This document shows positions 25,773-34,627 of a DNA stretch of 64,000 nucleotides, piece after piece; position 1 is the first letter of the stretch; every line of letters starts with the position of its first letter. The DNA is from Pseudoduganella rivuli (GTDB lineage Bacteria; Pseudomonadota; Gammaproteobacteria; Burkholderiales; Burkholderiaceae_D): NCBI RefSeq assembly GCF_009674485.1, contig NZ_WKJJ01000009.1, positions 1 to 64,000 on the forward strand. Direction: 5' to 3'. A model generated the notes under the pieces. That model was not told the origin of the DNA and searched no databases. It worked only from the letters and a program-made list of their open reading frames with translations. The translations under genes and the position numbers were made by a program.

Positions 25773-26276
25773 TTACAGCTGGCCCAGCAGGGTTTCAGCG
25801 TTCGACTTTTCGAACTTGCCGCCTTCTTCGATGTTCAGTTGCTTGACCACGCCGTCTTCCACCAGCATGGAGTAGCGCTGCGAGCGGGTGCCCATGCCGA
25901 ACTTGGAAAAGTCCGCGTCCAGGCCCAGTGCTTTCGAGTAGGTTGCATTGCCGTCAGCCATCATGCGGACGATGCCGGTGGCTTTCTGGTCGCGGCCCCA
26001 GGCGCCCATGACGAACGCATCGTTCACGGAGATGCACCAGATTTCATCCACGCCCTTGGCTTTCAGCGCTTCGGCGTTTTTCACGTAGCCAGGCACGTGC
26101 TGTGCCGAGCAGGTTGGGGTGTAGGCGCCAGGCAGCGCGAAGATCGCGATCTTCTTGCCTTTGACCAAGTCTTCCACCTTGAAGGTGTTCGGGCCGAGGG
26201 AGCAGCCTTCGGTTTCGGTTTCGATGAATTCGGACAGGGTGCCTTCCGGCAGTTTGTCGCCAATCTTGATGGTCAT
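25773..26276 (-). CDS. Peroxiredoxin, Prx5 type
   Basis: The protein has 167 residues. The peroxidatic cysteine is C56 in LPGAYTPTCSAQHVPG, and C25 and C81 are the other cysteines. The sequence matches atypical Prx5-like peroxidases that reduce hydroperoxides in the cytoplasm. It lies downstream of ftsZ on the same strand, a common betaproteobacterial arrangement, but a strong terminator separates them. GAGGAGTCAC just ahead of the ATG supports this start. Confidence 0.93.
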   Translation of the reverse strand: MTIKIGDKLPEGTLSEFIETETEGCSLGPNTFKVEDLVKGKKIAIFALPGAYTPTCSAQHVPGYVKNAEALKAKGVDEIWCISVNDAFVMGAWGRDQKATGIVRMMADGNATYSKALGLDADFSKFGMGTRSQRYSMLVEDGVVKQLNIEEGGKFEKSNAETLLGQL

Positions 26277-26300
26277 TTCAGTGACTCCTCTTTAGTTTTC

Positions 26301-26327
26301 AAAAAAAAAGCCGCGCAAGCGCGCGGC
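26301..26327 (-). terminator. Rho-independent terminator after ftsZ
   Basis: On the minus strand a seven-base GC stem (26327-26321 with 26316-26310) with a four-base loop is followed by nine U. It sits about 130 bases after the ftsZ stop and 25 bases before the peroxiredoxin start, closing the division cluster. Confidence 0.85.
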
Positions 26328-26454
26328 ATGCCCTGGCACAGACCCGCAAGTATGCCAGAGGTTCAACAAAAACGTTTGGAGCAGTCAAAAACGTGCGGCG
26401 GGTTGCGGCATGGAGTTACCGCACCCGTCCGCCAGACTTTTTACATCAGCCTGA

Positions 26455-27666
26455 TCAGTCAGCCTGTTTGCGCAGGAACGCTGGAATGTCGTACGTTTCC
26501 ATGCCATTTTTTTCCATGGCGCGCACTTGCTCGGAAGCCGATTCACGGCGCCACACGGCCGGCGCTTTCATGCCGTCCAGTGCGGAACCGCCGCCGCTGA
26601 TGCCGCCACCCATGGTGACGGTACCGGTGGCTGCCGCGCCGCCCAGCGATGCCGATGGCATCAGCGGGCCGGTGCCGGTGCGCAGCACAGGCTGCTGTAC
26701 CAGTTGCACGTGTTTCTTGGCTTTGCCCAGGCCGGTCGCCACCACGGTCACGCGGATGGTGTCGCCCATGGACTCGTCGTAAGCGATACCCTGTGCGATC
26801 GACGCGTCCGGCGCCGCGAAGGCGCGCACGGCGGCCATGACTTCCTTGATTTCCTTACCCTTCAGGCCACGCGACGCCGTCACGTTGACCAGCACGCCGC
26901 GCGCGCCGGACAGGTCGACGCCGTCCAGCAGCGGCGATGCCACTGCCTGCTCGGCTGCGATACGGGCGCGGTCCACGCCGGACGCCGTTGCCGTGCCCAT
27001 CATGGCTTTGCCCTGCTCGCCCATGATGGTCTTGACGTCGTTGAAGTCGACGTTGATGTGGCCAGGCACGTTGATGATCTCGGCAATACCGGCCACCGCG
27101 TTGTTCAGCACGTCGTCGGCGTGCTGGAACCACTCGATCAGCGATTCATCTTCGTAAATCTCTTCCAGCTTTTCGTTCAGGATCACGATCAGCGAGTCGA
27201 CGTTGGCGGCCAACTGCTCCAGGCCCTCTTCCGCGATATCCATGCACTTCTGGCCTTCGTGCGAGAACGGCTTCGACACCACGGCCACCGTCAGTGCGCC
27301 CTGGGCTTTCGCCACTTCCGCCACGATCGGCGCCGCGCCGGTGCCGGTGCCGCCGCCCATGCCGGCAGCAATGAACACCATGTGCGCGCCGCGCAGCGCG
27401 TCTTCGATGCGCTTGCGCGATTCTTCCGCCAGCTGGCGGCCCACGTCCGGCTTCATGCCCGCGCCCAGGCCGGTCTCGCCGATCTGGATGACGTTGTCGG
27501 CTTTCGACGTCGACAGCGCTTGCGCGTCCGTGTTGGCGGCGATAAATTCGACGCCGCTCATGCCCTTGTTGATCATGTGCTGGACCGCGTTGCCACCAGC
27601 GCCGCCGACGCCGACGACCTTGATGACAGTACCCAGTGATGCGTTATCGACCATATCGAACTCCAT
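26455..27666 (-). CDS. ftsZ: Cell division tubulin FtsZ
   Basis: The protein has 403 residues. The tubulin signature GGGTGTG is at 104-110, followed by a GTPase core and a flexible Gly/Ser-rich linker. The conserved C-terminal peptide (DIPAFLRKQAD) binds FtsA and other partners. The start at 27666 (MEFDMVDNAS) has AGGAG six bases upstream; the longer frame to 27726 lacks similarity. It is the last gene of the division cluster, about 190 bases downstream of ftsA, with its own AT-rich leader. Confidence 0.97.
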   Translation of the reverse strand: MEFDMVDNASLGTVIKVVGVGGAGGNAVQHMINKGMSGVEFIAANTDAQALSTSKADNVIQIGETGLGAGMKPDVGRQLAEESRKRIEDALRGAHMVFIAAGMGGGTGTGAAPIVAEVAKAQGALTVAVVSKPFSHEGQKCMDIAEEGLEQLAANVDSLIVILNEKLEEIYEDESLIEWFQHADDVLNNAVAGIAEIINVPGHINVDFNDVKTIMGEQGKAMMGTATASGVDRARIAAEQAVASPLLDGVDLSGARGVLVNVTASRGLKGKEIKEVMAAVRAFAAPDASIAQGIAYDESMGDTIRVTVVATGLGKAKKHVQLVQQPVLRTGTGPLMPSASLGGAAATGTVTMGGGISGGGSALDGMKAPAVWRRESASEQVRAMEKNGMETYDIPAFLRKQAD

Positions 27667-27857
27667 GATGTGCTCCTGATTGATGCTGCTTGCCGCGCTG
27701 CCAGTCTCTACAGCCCGCGCGGGCAAACTGCGATGTTATATAAAAAATCTGTCCGTTTTTGAAAAAATCTTTTTTGGTGCTGCTTTTTTTAAATTGCTGC
27801 CCAATGCTTTGTTACGCGCTTACCACAAACCTTTACTGCTGACCGCCACACGGCGTC
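27667..27857 (-). promoter_or_regulatory. AT-rich ftsA-ftsZ intergenic region, possible ftsZ promoter
   Basis: It is 191 bases, unusually AT-rich, with several A/T runs and TATATAAC near 27735. Such a gap inside an otherwise packed cluster suggests a separate ftsZ promoter. No clear -35/-10 pair could be fixed. Confidence 0.35.
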
Positions 27858-29090
27858 TCAGAAGTTCCCGAGGAACCATTCTTTCATCCGCTGCCACACC
27901 GCTTTCACCGACCCATCCTGGCGCGTCACGATGTGGCCGCGCAGGTACTGCTTTTTCGCTTCCAACAGCAGGCCCAGCACGGTCGCGTAGCGCGGGCTGC
28001 GCACCACGTCGGCCAGCTGGCCACGGTAGTCCGGCGTGCCCAGGCGCGCCGGCTTCAGGAATATGTCTTCCGCCATTTCCACCATGCCCGGCATGATGGA
28101 GGTGCCGCCCGTCAGCACAATGCCCGACGACAGCACGCCTTCGTAACCGGATTCGCGCACCACCTGGTGCACCATCGCGAACAGTTCTTCCACGCGCGGT
28201 TCGATCACGGCGGCCAGTGCCTGGCGCGACAGGTTGCGGGGACCGCGGTCGCCCAGGCCCGGCACTTCCAGGTGTTCGCCCGGGTCGGCCAGCACTTGCT
28301 TGGCCACGCCATAGCGGATCTTGATTTCTTCCGCTTCCGACGTCGGCGTGCGCAGCGCCATGGCGATGTCGTTGGTGATCTGGTCGCCTGCGATGGGAAT
28401 GACCGCGGTATGGCGGATCGCGCCATCCGAGAACACGGCCACGTCGGTGGTGCCGCCACCGATATCGATCAGCACCACGCCCAGTTCCTTTTCGTCCGGG
28501 GTCAGCACGGCGTCCGCCGACGCCATCGGCTGCAGGATCAGGTCGGACACTTCCAGGCCGCAGCGGCGCACGCACTTGACGATGTTCTGCACGGCGCTCA
28601 CCGCACCCGTGACGATGTGCACTTTGACTTCCAGGCGGATGCCGCTCATGCCGATCGGCTCGCGCACATCTTCCTGGCTGTCGACGATGAATTCCTGCGG
28701 CACCGTATGCAGCAATTGCTGGTCGGTCGGGATATTAACCGCCTTGGCGGTTTCAATGACGCGCGCCACGTCGGTCGCCGTGACTTCCTTGTCCTTGATG
28801 GCGACCATGCCGCTGGAATTGAAGCTGCGGATATGACTGCCCGCAATGCCCGCATAGACGTTGCGGATCTTGCAGTCGGCCATCAGCTCGGCTTCCTCCA
28901 GCGCGCGCTGGATCGATTCCACCGTGGCTTCGATGTTCACCACCACGCCTTTTTTCAGGCCTTTCGATTCGTGCTGGCCCAGCCCGATCACTTCGTGGCG
29001 TCCATCGCCCATCACCTCGGCCACGACCGCCACCACCTTGGAGGTGCCGATGTCGAGACCGACGATCAGGTTTTTCGCGTCTTTTGTCAT
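27858..29090 (-). CDS. ftsA: Cell division actin-like protein FtsA
   Basis: The protein has 410 residues. It has an actin/Hsp70 ATPase fold with VGLDIGTSKV at the N-terminus and VLIDIGGGTTDVAVF in the second phosphate loop. A C-terminal amphipathic helix (VKAVWQRMKEWF) would anchor it to the membrane. It tethers FtsZ to the membrane. It follows ftsQ on the same strand. No strong ribosome site is seen, so translation may be coupled. Confidence 0.96.
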   Translation of the reverse strand: MTKDAKNLIVGLDIGTSKVVAVVAEVMGDGRHEVIGLGQHESKGLKKGVVVNIEATVESIQRALEEAELMADCKIRNVYAGIAGSHIRSFNSSGMVAIKDKEVTATDVARVIETAKAVNIPTDQQLLHTVPQEFIVDSQEDVREPIGMSGIRLEVKVHIVTGAVSAVQNIVKCVRRCGLEVSDLILQPMASADAVLTPDEKELGVVLIDIGGGTTDVAVFSDGAIRHTAVIPIAGDQITNDIAMALRTPTSEAEEIKIRYGVAKQVLADPGEHLEVPGLGDRGPRNLSRQALAAVIEPRVEELFAMVHQVVRESGYEGVLSSGIVLTGGTSIMPGMVEMAEDIFLKPARLGTPDYRGQLADVVRSPRYATVLGLLLEAKKQYLRGHIVTRQDGSVKAVWQRMKEWFLGNF

Positions 29091-29135
29091 CTGTGTTTGC
29101 CTGTATGCTTGAATTCTTTTGCTTAACGCCCAGCT

Positions 29136-29906
29136 TTAACGCTTTGCTTTGCCTTCCGGCGGTATCTTCAGTCCCTGTGCACTCAACGCCAGGCCATTCT
29201 GGTAACGCATGTCGATCGCTTCGATATTCGGCACCCGCGCTTCCAGCTGTGGCCAGATCCGCACCAGCCGGTCGACCCGCTCTTTCAGCATGGTCTTCGA
29301 CTGTTCGCGTCCCAGTTCGACGCTGACGCCGTTATCGAGCTTGACGGTCCACGCATAGCGTCCAGACAGGTCCAGCCCTTCCGGCACCAGCTTGGCAGGT
29401 GCAAACCACGCCTTCAATTCGGCAAACCGTTCCAGCACTTCGTGCTCGCTGCCTTCCGGTCCGGAAAACGCAGGCATCTGCTCCTGGTCTTCTTCCGCTT
29501 CCGCCAGGTTGGCCGTGAAGACATCGCCCTTGACCGACAGCAGGCGTCCATCTTCGCCCCAGGTTCCCATGGCTTCATGTTCTTCCAGCGCCACGATCAA
29601 TTGATCCGGCCACTCGCGCCGCACGCTGGCGCGGCGCACCCATGGCACCGATTCGAACGCCTGGCGCACCGTATCGAGGTTGGCCGTGAAGAAGTTGCCC
29701 TGGATGCGGCCCTCGGTCCCGGCGCGCAAGGTCAGGTGGTTCACGTGGCGCAATTCCGCCTTTTCCACCGTCTCGATGCGGATCGTGCGCAAGTCGAACA
29801 TGGGACGCTGCGACACCCACCACACGCCGGAAGCCGCGCACGCGAGCGCCACCGCGGCGTACAGGCCGGATGCCGTTGCGTTCAGGGCTTTCACGTCATG
29901 CCACAC
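29136..29906 (-). CDS. ftsQ: Divisome protein FtsQ
   Basis: The protein has 256 residues. A short cytoplasmic tail and one membrane helix (about 15-33) are followed by a POTRA domain (about 38-107, FDLRTIRIETVEKAELRHV) and a FtsQ beta domain. It links FtsB/FtsL to later divisome proteins. The start is GTG at 29906, with AAGGGG nine bases upstream inside the ddl end. An overlapping ATG frame stops after five codons, so GTG is preferred. Confidence 0.93.
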   Translation of the reverse strand: MWHDVKALNATASGLYAAVALACAASGVWWVSQRPMFDLRTIRIETVEKAELRHVNHLTLRAGTEGRIQGNFFTANLDTVRQAFESVPWVRRASVRREWPDQLIVALEEHEAMGTWGEDGRLLSVKGDVFTANLAEAEEDQEQMPAFSGPEGSEHEVLERFAELKAWFAPAKLVPEGLDLSGRYAWTVKLDNGVSVELGREQSKTMLKERVDRLVRIWPQLEARVPNIEAIDMRYQNGLALSAQGLKIPPEGKAKR

Positions 29907-29912
29907 TATTCA

Positions 29913-30917
29913 TTACCCCTTGCTTGCTTCAGTTGCTTTCGTACCGATCTTCAGCCGCGCCGTGCGCAGGATTTCCACGCACAAGTCTTCATAGCTGACG
30001 CCATCGGCACGCGCGGCCATCGGCACCAGCGAATGCCCCGTCATGCCGGGCGACGTATTGACTTCCAGCAGGAACGGGCGGTTATCCGACGCGCGCAACA
30101 GCACGTCGACCCTGCCCCATCCTTCGCAACCGACCGCGCGGTACGCTTCCACGGCAATGCGCTGCATTTCAGCAGCGATGGCGCCGTCCAGCGGAGCCGG
30201 GCAGAAATACCTGGTATCGTCGGTGAAGTACTTGTTCTGGTAATCGTAATTGCCATCCGGCGCGACGATTTCCACGATCGGCAGCGCGCGGGCGCCGTTA
30301 CCGGCGCCCAGCACGGCCACCGTGAATTCGCGGCCAGTGACGAATTCTTCCGCCAGCACGGCGTCGTCCAGCGCGGCGGCCGCGTCATACGCCGCCTGCA
30401 GGCCGGCCGTTTCCGTGACCTTGGTGATGCCGATGGTGGAACCCTCATGCGGCGGCTTGACGATCAGCGGCAAGCCCAGGTCCGCCACAACCTTGCCCAG
30501 ATCCGACTGGGCGTTCAATACCGCGTACTTCGGCGTCGGCAAGCCTTGCGCCAGCCACAGGATCTTGGTGGTGATCTTGTCCATGCCGACCGAGCTGGCC
30601 ATCACGCCGCTGCCCGTGTACGGAATGCCCAGCAATTCCAGCGCGCCCTGGATGCTGCCATCTTCGCCATAGCGGCCGTGCAGCGCGATGAACACGCGGT
30701 CGAATTTTTCGCCGGCCAGTTCCGCCAGCGAACGCTGGCCCGGGTCGAATGCGTGCGCATCGATGCCCTTGGCTTTCAGTGCGGCCAGCACGCCGCTGCC
30801 GGACATGTTCGACACTTCGCTCTCGGCCGAGCGGCCGCCGAACAGCACGCCGACCTTGCCGAACGCCTTCGCCTCGTCAGCAGGCAATGGGATAACAGGT
30901 TGTTGTGGAGCGCTCAC
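29913..30917 (-). CDS. ddl: D-alanine-D-alanine ligase
   Basis: The protein has 334 residues. It is an ATP-grasp enzyme with the VLFGGRSAESEVS N-terminus, a LIVKPPHEGSTIGI phosphate-loop region and LEVNTSPGMTGHSL near the C-terminus. It makes D-Ala-D-Ala for the peptidoglycan stem. The start is GTG, one base after the murC stop, so translation is likely coupled. Confidence 0.95.
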   Translation of the reverse strand: MSAPQQPVIPLPADEAKAFGKVGVLFGGRSAESEVSNMSGSGVLAALKAKGIDAHAFDPGQRSLAELAGEKFDRVFIALHGRYGEDGSIQGALELLGIPYTGSGVMASSVGMDKITTKILWLAQGLPTPKYAVLNAQSDLGKVVADLGLPLIVKPPHEGSTIGITKVTETAGLQAAYDAAAALDDAVLAEEFVTGREFTVAVLGAGNGARALPIVEIVAPDGNYDYQNKYFTDDTRYFCPAPLDGAIAAEMQRIAVEAYRAVGCEGWGRVDVLLRASDNRPFLLEVNTSPGMTGHSLVPMAARADGVSYEDLCVEILRTARLKIGTKATEASKG

Positions 30918-30918
30918 G

Positions 30919-32313
30919 TTATGCAGCCTTCTGATAAGTCGTCAATTTATTCGGTACGCCGCTGATGGAACCCGCGCCCATCGTCAGCACCACGTCGCCA
31001 TCGCGCACCACGTTCATGATGGTTTCCGGCATGTCGGCAATGTTTTCAACGAACACCGGCTCCGCCTTGCCGCGGGCGCGGATCGCGTGCGCCAGCGCGC
31101 GGCCATCGGCCGCCACGATCGGCGCTTCGCCGGCCGCATACACGTCGGCCAGCACCAGCACGTCGACCGAACTGAGCACGCGGGCGAAATCTTCAAACAG
31201 GTCGCGCGTGCGCGAATAACGGTGCGGCTGGAACGCCAGCACCAGGCGGCGGCCCGGATAGGCGGCGCGCGCGGCGGCCAGCGTGACTTCCGTTTCCACC
31301 GGGTGGTGGCCGAAATCGTCGACCAGCGCGAAGCTGCCGCCACCGGGAATGGCGACGTCGCCATAACGGGTGAAGCGGCGGCCCACGCCGGCAAAGCCGG
31401 CCAGCCCCGCCTGCGTGGCGGCATCATCGATTCCGATTTCACGGGCAATCGCGATTGCCGAGCACGCGTTTTGCACGTTGTGCATGCCGGGCTGGTTCAG
31501 CACCACATCCAGGTCGGGATAGCCTTCCTGCAGCACGGTAAAGCGCATCGTCACGCCATCGGCGCGCGCATTGACGGCGCGCACTTCCGCGTCTTCATGG
31601 AAACCGTACGTCGTGATCGGCTTGCTGATGTGCGGGATGATGGAGCGCACGTGCGGATCGTCGATGCACAGCATGGCGCGGCCATAGAACGGCAGGCAAT
31701 TGGTGAATTGCACGAACGCTTGCTTCAGTTTTTCGAAATCGTGGCCATAGGTTTCCATGTGGTCCGCGTCGATGTTCGTGATGACTTCGATCATCGGCGC
31801 CAGGTTCAGGAACGACGCATCCGATTCGTCGGCTTCCGCCACCAGGTAGTCGCCCGTGCCCAGTTTCGCGTTGGCGCCGGCTGCCGTCAGGCGGCCGCCG
31901 ATGACGAACGTCGGGTCCAGGCCACCCTGCGCCAGCACGGACGCCACCAGGCTGGTGGTGGTGGTCTTGCCATGGGTGCCGGCAATCGCGATGCCGCGCT
32001 TCAGGCGCATCAACTCGCCCAGCATGACCGCGCGCGGCACGACGGGAATCTTGCGCGCGCGCGCCGCGATCACTTCCGGATTGTCTTCCTTGACGGCGGT
32101 CGACGTCACCACGGCATCGGCGTTGCCGATGTAATCGGCCGCGTGGCCCTGGTGCACGGTGGCGCCCATGTCGGACAGGCGCTGCGTCACCGCGTTCGCG
32201 CCCAGGTCCGAGCCCGACACGTTGTAACCCAGCGTCAGCAGCACTTCCGCGATGCCGCTCATGCCGCTGCCGCCGATCCCGACGAAGTGTATGTTTTTGA
32301 CTTTGTGCTTCAC
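30919..32313 (-). CDS. murC: UDP-N-acetylmuramate-L-alanine ligase MurC
   Basis: The protein has 464 residues. The N-terminal Rossmann motif is HFVGIGGSGMSGIAEVL and the ATP loop is GTHGKTTTTSL. It adds the first stem residue, L-Ala, to UDP-MurNAc. Its start is GTG, overlapping the murG stop (GTGA). The C-terminal domain has the HRYSRTRDLFEDF motif. Confidence 0.96.
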   Translation of the reverse strand: MKHKVKNIHFVGIGGSGMSGIAEVLLTLGYNVSGSDLGANAVTQRLSDMGATVHQGHAADYIGNADAVVTSTAVKEDNPEVIAARARKIPVVPRAVMLGELMRLKRGIAIAGTHGKTTTTSLVASVLAQGGLDPTFVIGGRLTAAGANAKLGTGDYLVAEADESDASFLNLAPMIEVITNIDADHMETYGHDFEKLKQAFVQFTNCLPFYGRAMLCIDDPHVRSIIPHISKPITTYGFHEDAEVRAVNARADGVTMRFTVLQEGYPDLDVVLNQPGMHNVQNACSAIAIAREIGIDDAATQAGLAGFAGVGRRFTRYGDVAIPGGGSFALVDDFGHHPVETEVTLAAARAAYPGRRLVLAFQPHRYSRTRDLFEDFARVLSSVDVLVLADVYAAGEAPIVAADGRALAHAIRARGKAEPVFVENIADMPETIMNVVRDGDVVLTMGAGSISGVPNKLTTYQKAA

Positions 32314-33416
32314 TTATTTACCCGAATTCGTTCCAAACTTTTCAAGGACGCGTGTTCCAAAATATCCGCGATGGCGTCGTTCGCATCGCGCTTGCCCACG
32401 GCGCGCGCGGCATTGGCCATGGCCAGGCACGCGCTGCGGGTCAGCGTTTCCAGCAAGGCCGCCATGCTTTGCGCATTCAATTCCGTTTGCGGCATGTGGA
32501 TCGCCGCATTTTGCTTTGCCATCCAGCGTGCGTTGTCGCGCTGGTGGCTGGTGGTCGACGCCACCAGCGGCACCAGCACGCTGGCCACGCCGGCCGCAGT
32601 CAATTCCGACACCGTGATGGCGCCCGCGCGGCAAATCACCACGTCGGCGTCCGCATAGGCGCGCGCCATGTCGTCGATGAACGGCACCACGGTCGCCGCG
32701 ACACCCGCCTTGGCGTAGCCGGCTTGCAGCGCATCGATATTGGCCTTGCCCGACTGGTGCGTCACCACCGGGCGGCGATCAGGCGGGAGCAGCGCCAGCG
32801 CCGCCGGCAACGCTTCATTCAGCGCCCGTGCCCCGAGGCTGCCGCCGACCACCAGCACCCGCAGCGGACCGCTGCGGTCCGCGTAGCGCAATGCCGGCGC
32901 CGGCGTATCGATGATCTCCTTGCGCACGGGATTGCCCGTCACGGCAGCCTTGCCGGCCGCGCTGCCGAAATCGGCAGGGAAGCCGAAACACACCTGCTGC
33001 GCCATCGGCGCCAGCGTCTTGTTCGACAACAGCAGCGCCGCATCCGCATTGACCAGCACCAGCGGCACGCCGCGCAGGCGCGACATCAAACCGCCCGGCA
33101 CCGTCACGTAGCCGCCCATGCCCAGCACCACGTCCGGACGACGAGCGCCGAGATACGCGAAACAGTCGGCAAACGCCTTGACCATGCGGAATACGCCGGT
33201 CACCGTGTGCTTCAAGCCTTTGCCGCGCAGGCCGGAAAAATGGATCGCATCCATCGCGATGCCGTGTTTCGGCACCAGGTCCTGTTCCATGCCGTGCGAC
33301 GTGCCCAGCCAGCTGACGTCCCAGCCGCGCGCGCGCATGGTCTGCGCAATCGCCAGCCCCGGGAAAATATGCCCACCGGTACCCGCCGCCATGATCATCA
33401 ATTTACGCTGCGTCAT
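32310..33416 (-). CDS. murG: Lipid II synthase MurG
   Basis: The protein has 368 residues. It has the GT-B fold with the N-terminal GTGGH loop (12-16), a GMGGYVTVPGG motif and a C-terminal VVGGSLGARALNE and ICRAGAITVSE. It adds GlcNAc to lipid I at the inner face of the membrane. The start overlaps the ftsW stop (ATGA at 33413-33416). The frame is open a long way upstream inside ftsW, but that part is non-coding. Confidence 0.96.
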   Translation of the reverse strand: MTQRKLMIMAAGTGGHIFPGLAIAQTMRARGWDVSWLGTSHGMEQDLVPKHGIAMDAIHFSGLRGKGLKHTVTGVFRMVKAFADCFAYLGARRPDVVLGMGGYVTVPGGLMSRLRGVPLVLVNADAALLLSNKTLAPMAQQVCFGFPADFGSAAGKAAVTGNPVRKEIIDTPAPALRYADRSGPLRVLVVGGSLGARALNEALPAALALLPPDRRPVVTHQSGKANIDALQAGYAKAGVAATVVPFIDDMARAYADADVVICRAGAITVSELTAAGVASVLVPLVASTTSHQRDNARWMAKQNAAIHMPQTELNAQSMAALLETLTRSACLAMANAARAVGKRDANDAIADILEHASLKSLERIRVNK

Positions 33417-34624
33417 ACTCGGCCACCCCGCATCAGCACGCGGTTCTCGTAGTCGATCCGCAGCAGGATCGCCAGGCCGACGCAGTTGATCACGATGCCG
33501 GTGCCGCCATAACTCATCAGCGGCAACGTCAGGCCCTTGGTGGGCAGCAGTCCCAGGTTCACACCCATGTTGATGAACGTTTGCACGCCGATCCAGATGC
33601 CGATGCCTTTTGCCACCAGCCCGGCAAAGGTCTGGTCGATGGCGATGGCCTGGCGGCCGATATCGAAGGCGCGCTTGATCAGCCAGTAGAACATGGCCAC
33701 CACCACCAGCACGCCGGCCAGCCCCAGTTCTTCGCCGATCACGGCCATCAGGAAGTCCGTGTGCGCTTCCGGCAGGTAGTGCAGCTTTTCGAGGCTGCCG
33801 CCCAGGCCCACACCAGCGAATTCGCCACGGCCAAAGGCGATCAGCGAGTGCGTCAACTGGTACGCCTTGTCTTGCGCATTGCCCTCTTCCCACGGATTGA
33901 GGTACGCAAAGAAACGGGCGCGCCGGAACGGCGACAGCGCAATGATCGTCACGAAGATCGTCACCAGCATGGCGCCGATGCCACCGAACCAGATCGCATT
34001 GATCCCGCCCAGGAACAGGATGCCCATGGCGATGCAGACGATCACGCCGAACGCGCCCAGGTCCGGCTCCAGCAACAGCAGCATGCCGACAAAGCTGACG
34101 GCCAGCGCCATCGGCATGAATCCCTTGGTCAGCTTGTGCATGTATTCCTGCTTGCGCACCGTGTAGTCGGCCGCGTACAGCACGATCACGACTTTCATCA
34201 GTTCGGACGGCTGGAAGTTGAACACTTTCAGCGTGATCCAGCGCTTGCCGCCGTTGACCGACACGCCGAGGCCCGGGATGAACACCAGCATCAGCAAGCC
34301 CAGGGTGGCGATGAACAGGTACGGCGCGGTCCGCTGCCACGTGGCGATGGGTATGCGGAACGTGAACAGCGCGGCCATGATGGCGATCGCGATGAAGATC
34401 CCCTGGCGCACCAGGAAGTAATTATTCTTGTACGCCGCATACTTGGGCGAATCCGGCAGCGCGATCGATGCCGAATACACCATCACCATCCCCAGCAGCA
34501 ACAGGATCAACACGACCCATACCAGCAACTGGTCGTACTCCATCATCTTCGACGGGCGCGCGCGGCTGTCGATCGCCGTCGAACCGGAAGATGAACCGAA
34601 GCGGAATGGCAGCTGGAAGGCCAT
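33413..34624 (-). CDS. ftsW: SEDS glycosyltransferase FtsW
   Basis: The protein has 403 residues with about ten membrane helices. FtsW/RodA signatures include VYSASIALP near helix 1 and the C-terminal LPLMSYGGTGIVINCVG. It polymerises septal glycan with its partner FtsI, also in this cluster. The start ATG follows AGGAG that lies in the end of murD, with a short gap. Confidence 0.95.
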   Translation of the reverse strand: MAFQLPFRFGSSSGSTAIDSRARPSKMMEYDQLLVWVVLILLLLGMVMVYSASIALPDSPKYAAYKNNYFLVRQGIFIAIAIMAALFTFRIPIATWQRTAPYLFIATLGLLMLVFIPGLGVSVNGGKRWITLKVFNFQPSELMKVVIVLYAADYTVRKQEYMHKLTKGFMPMALAVSFVGMLLLLEPDLGAFGVIVCIAMGILFLGGINAIWFGGIGAMLVTIFVTIIALSPFRRARFFAYLNPWEEGNAQDKAYQLTHSLIAFGRGEFAGVGLGGSLEKLHYLPEAHTDFLMAVIGEELGLAGVLVVVAMFYWLIKRAFDIGRQAIAIDQTFAGLVAKGIGIWIGVQTFINMGVNLGLLPTKGLTLPLMSYGGTGIVINCVGLAILLRIDYENRVLMRGGRV

Positions 34625-34627
34625 GGA

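Noticed and set aside
26527..27639. A 370-codon open frame antisense to ftsZ
   Set aside because: It mirrors ftsZ codons and has no recognisable domain; a typical shadow frame.
33417..34340. Upstream extension of the murG frame
   Set aside because: It overlaps ftsW, and the MurG family start matches the ATG at 33416.
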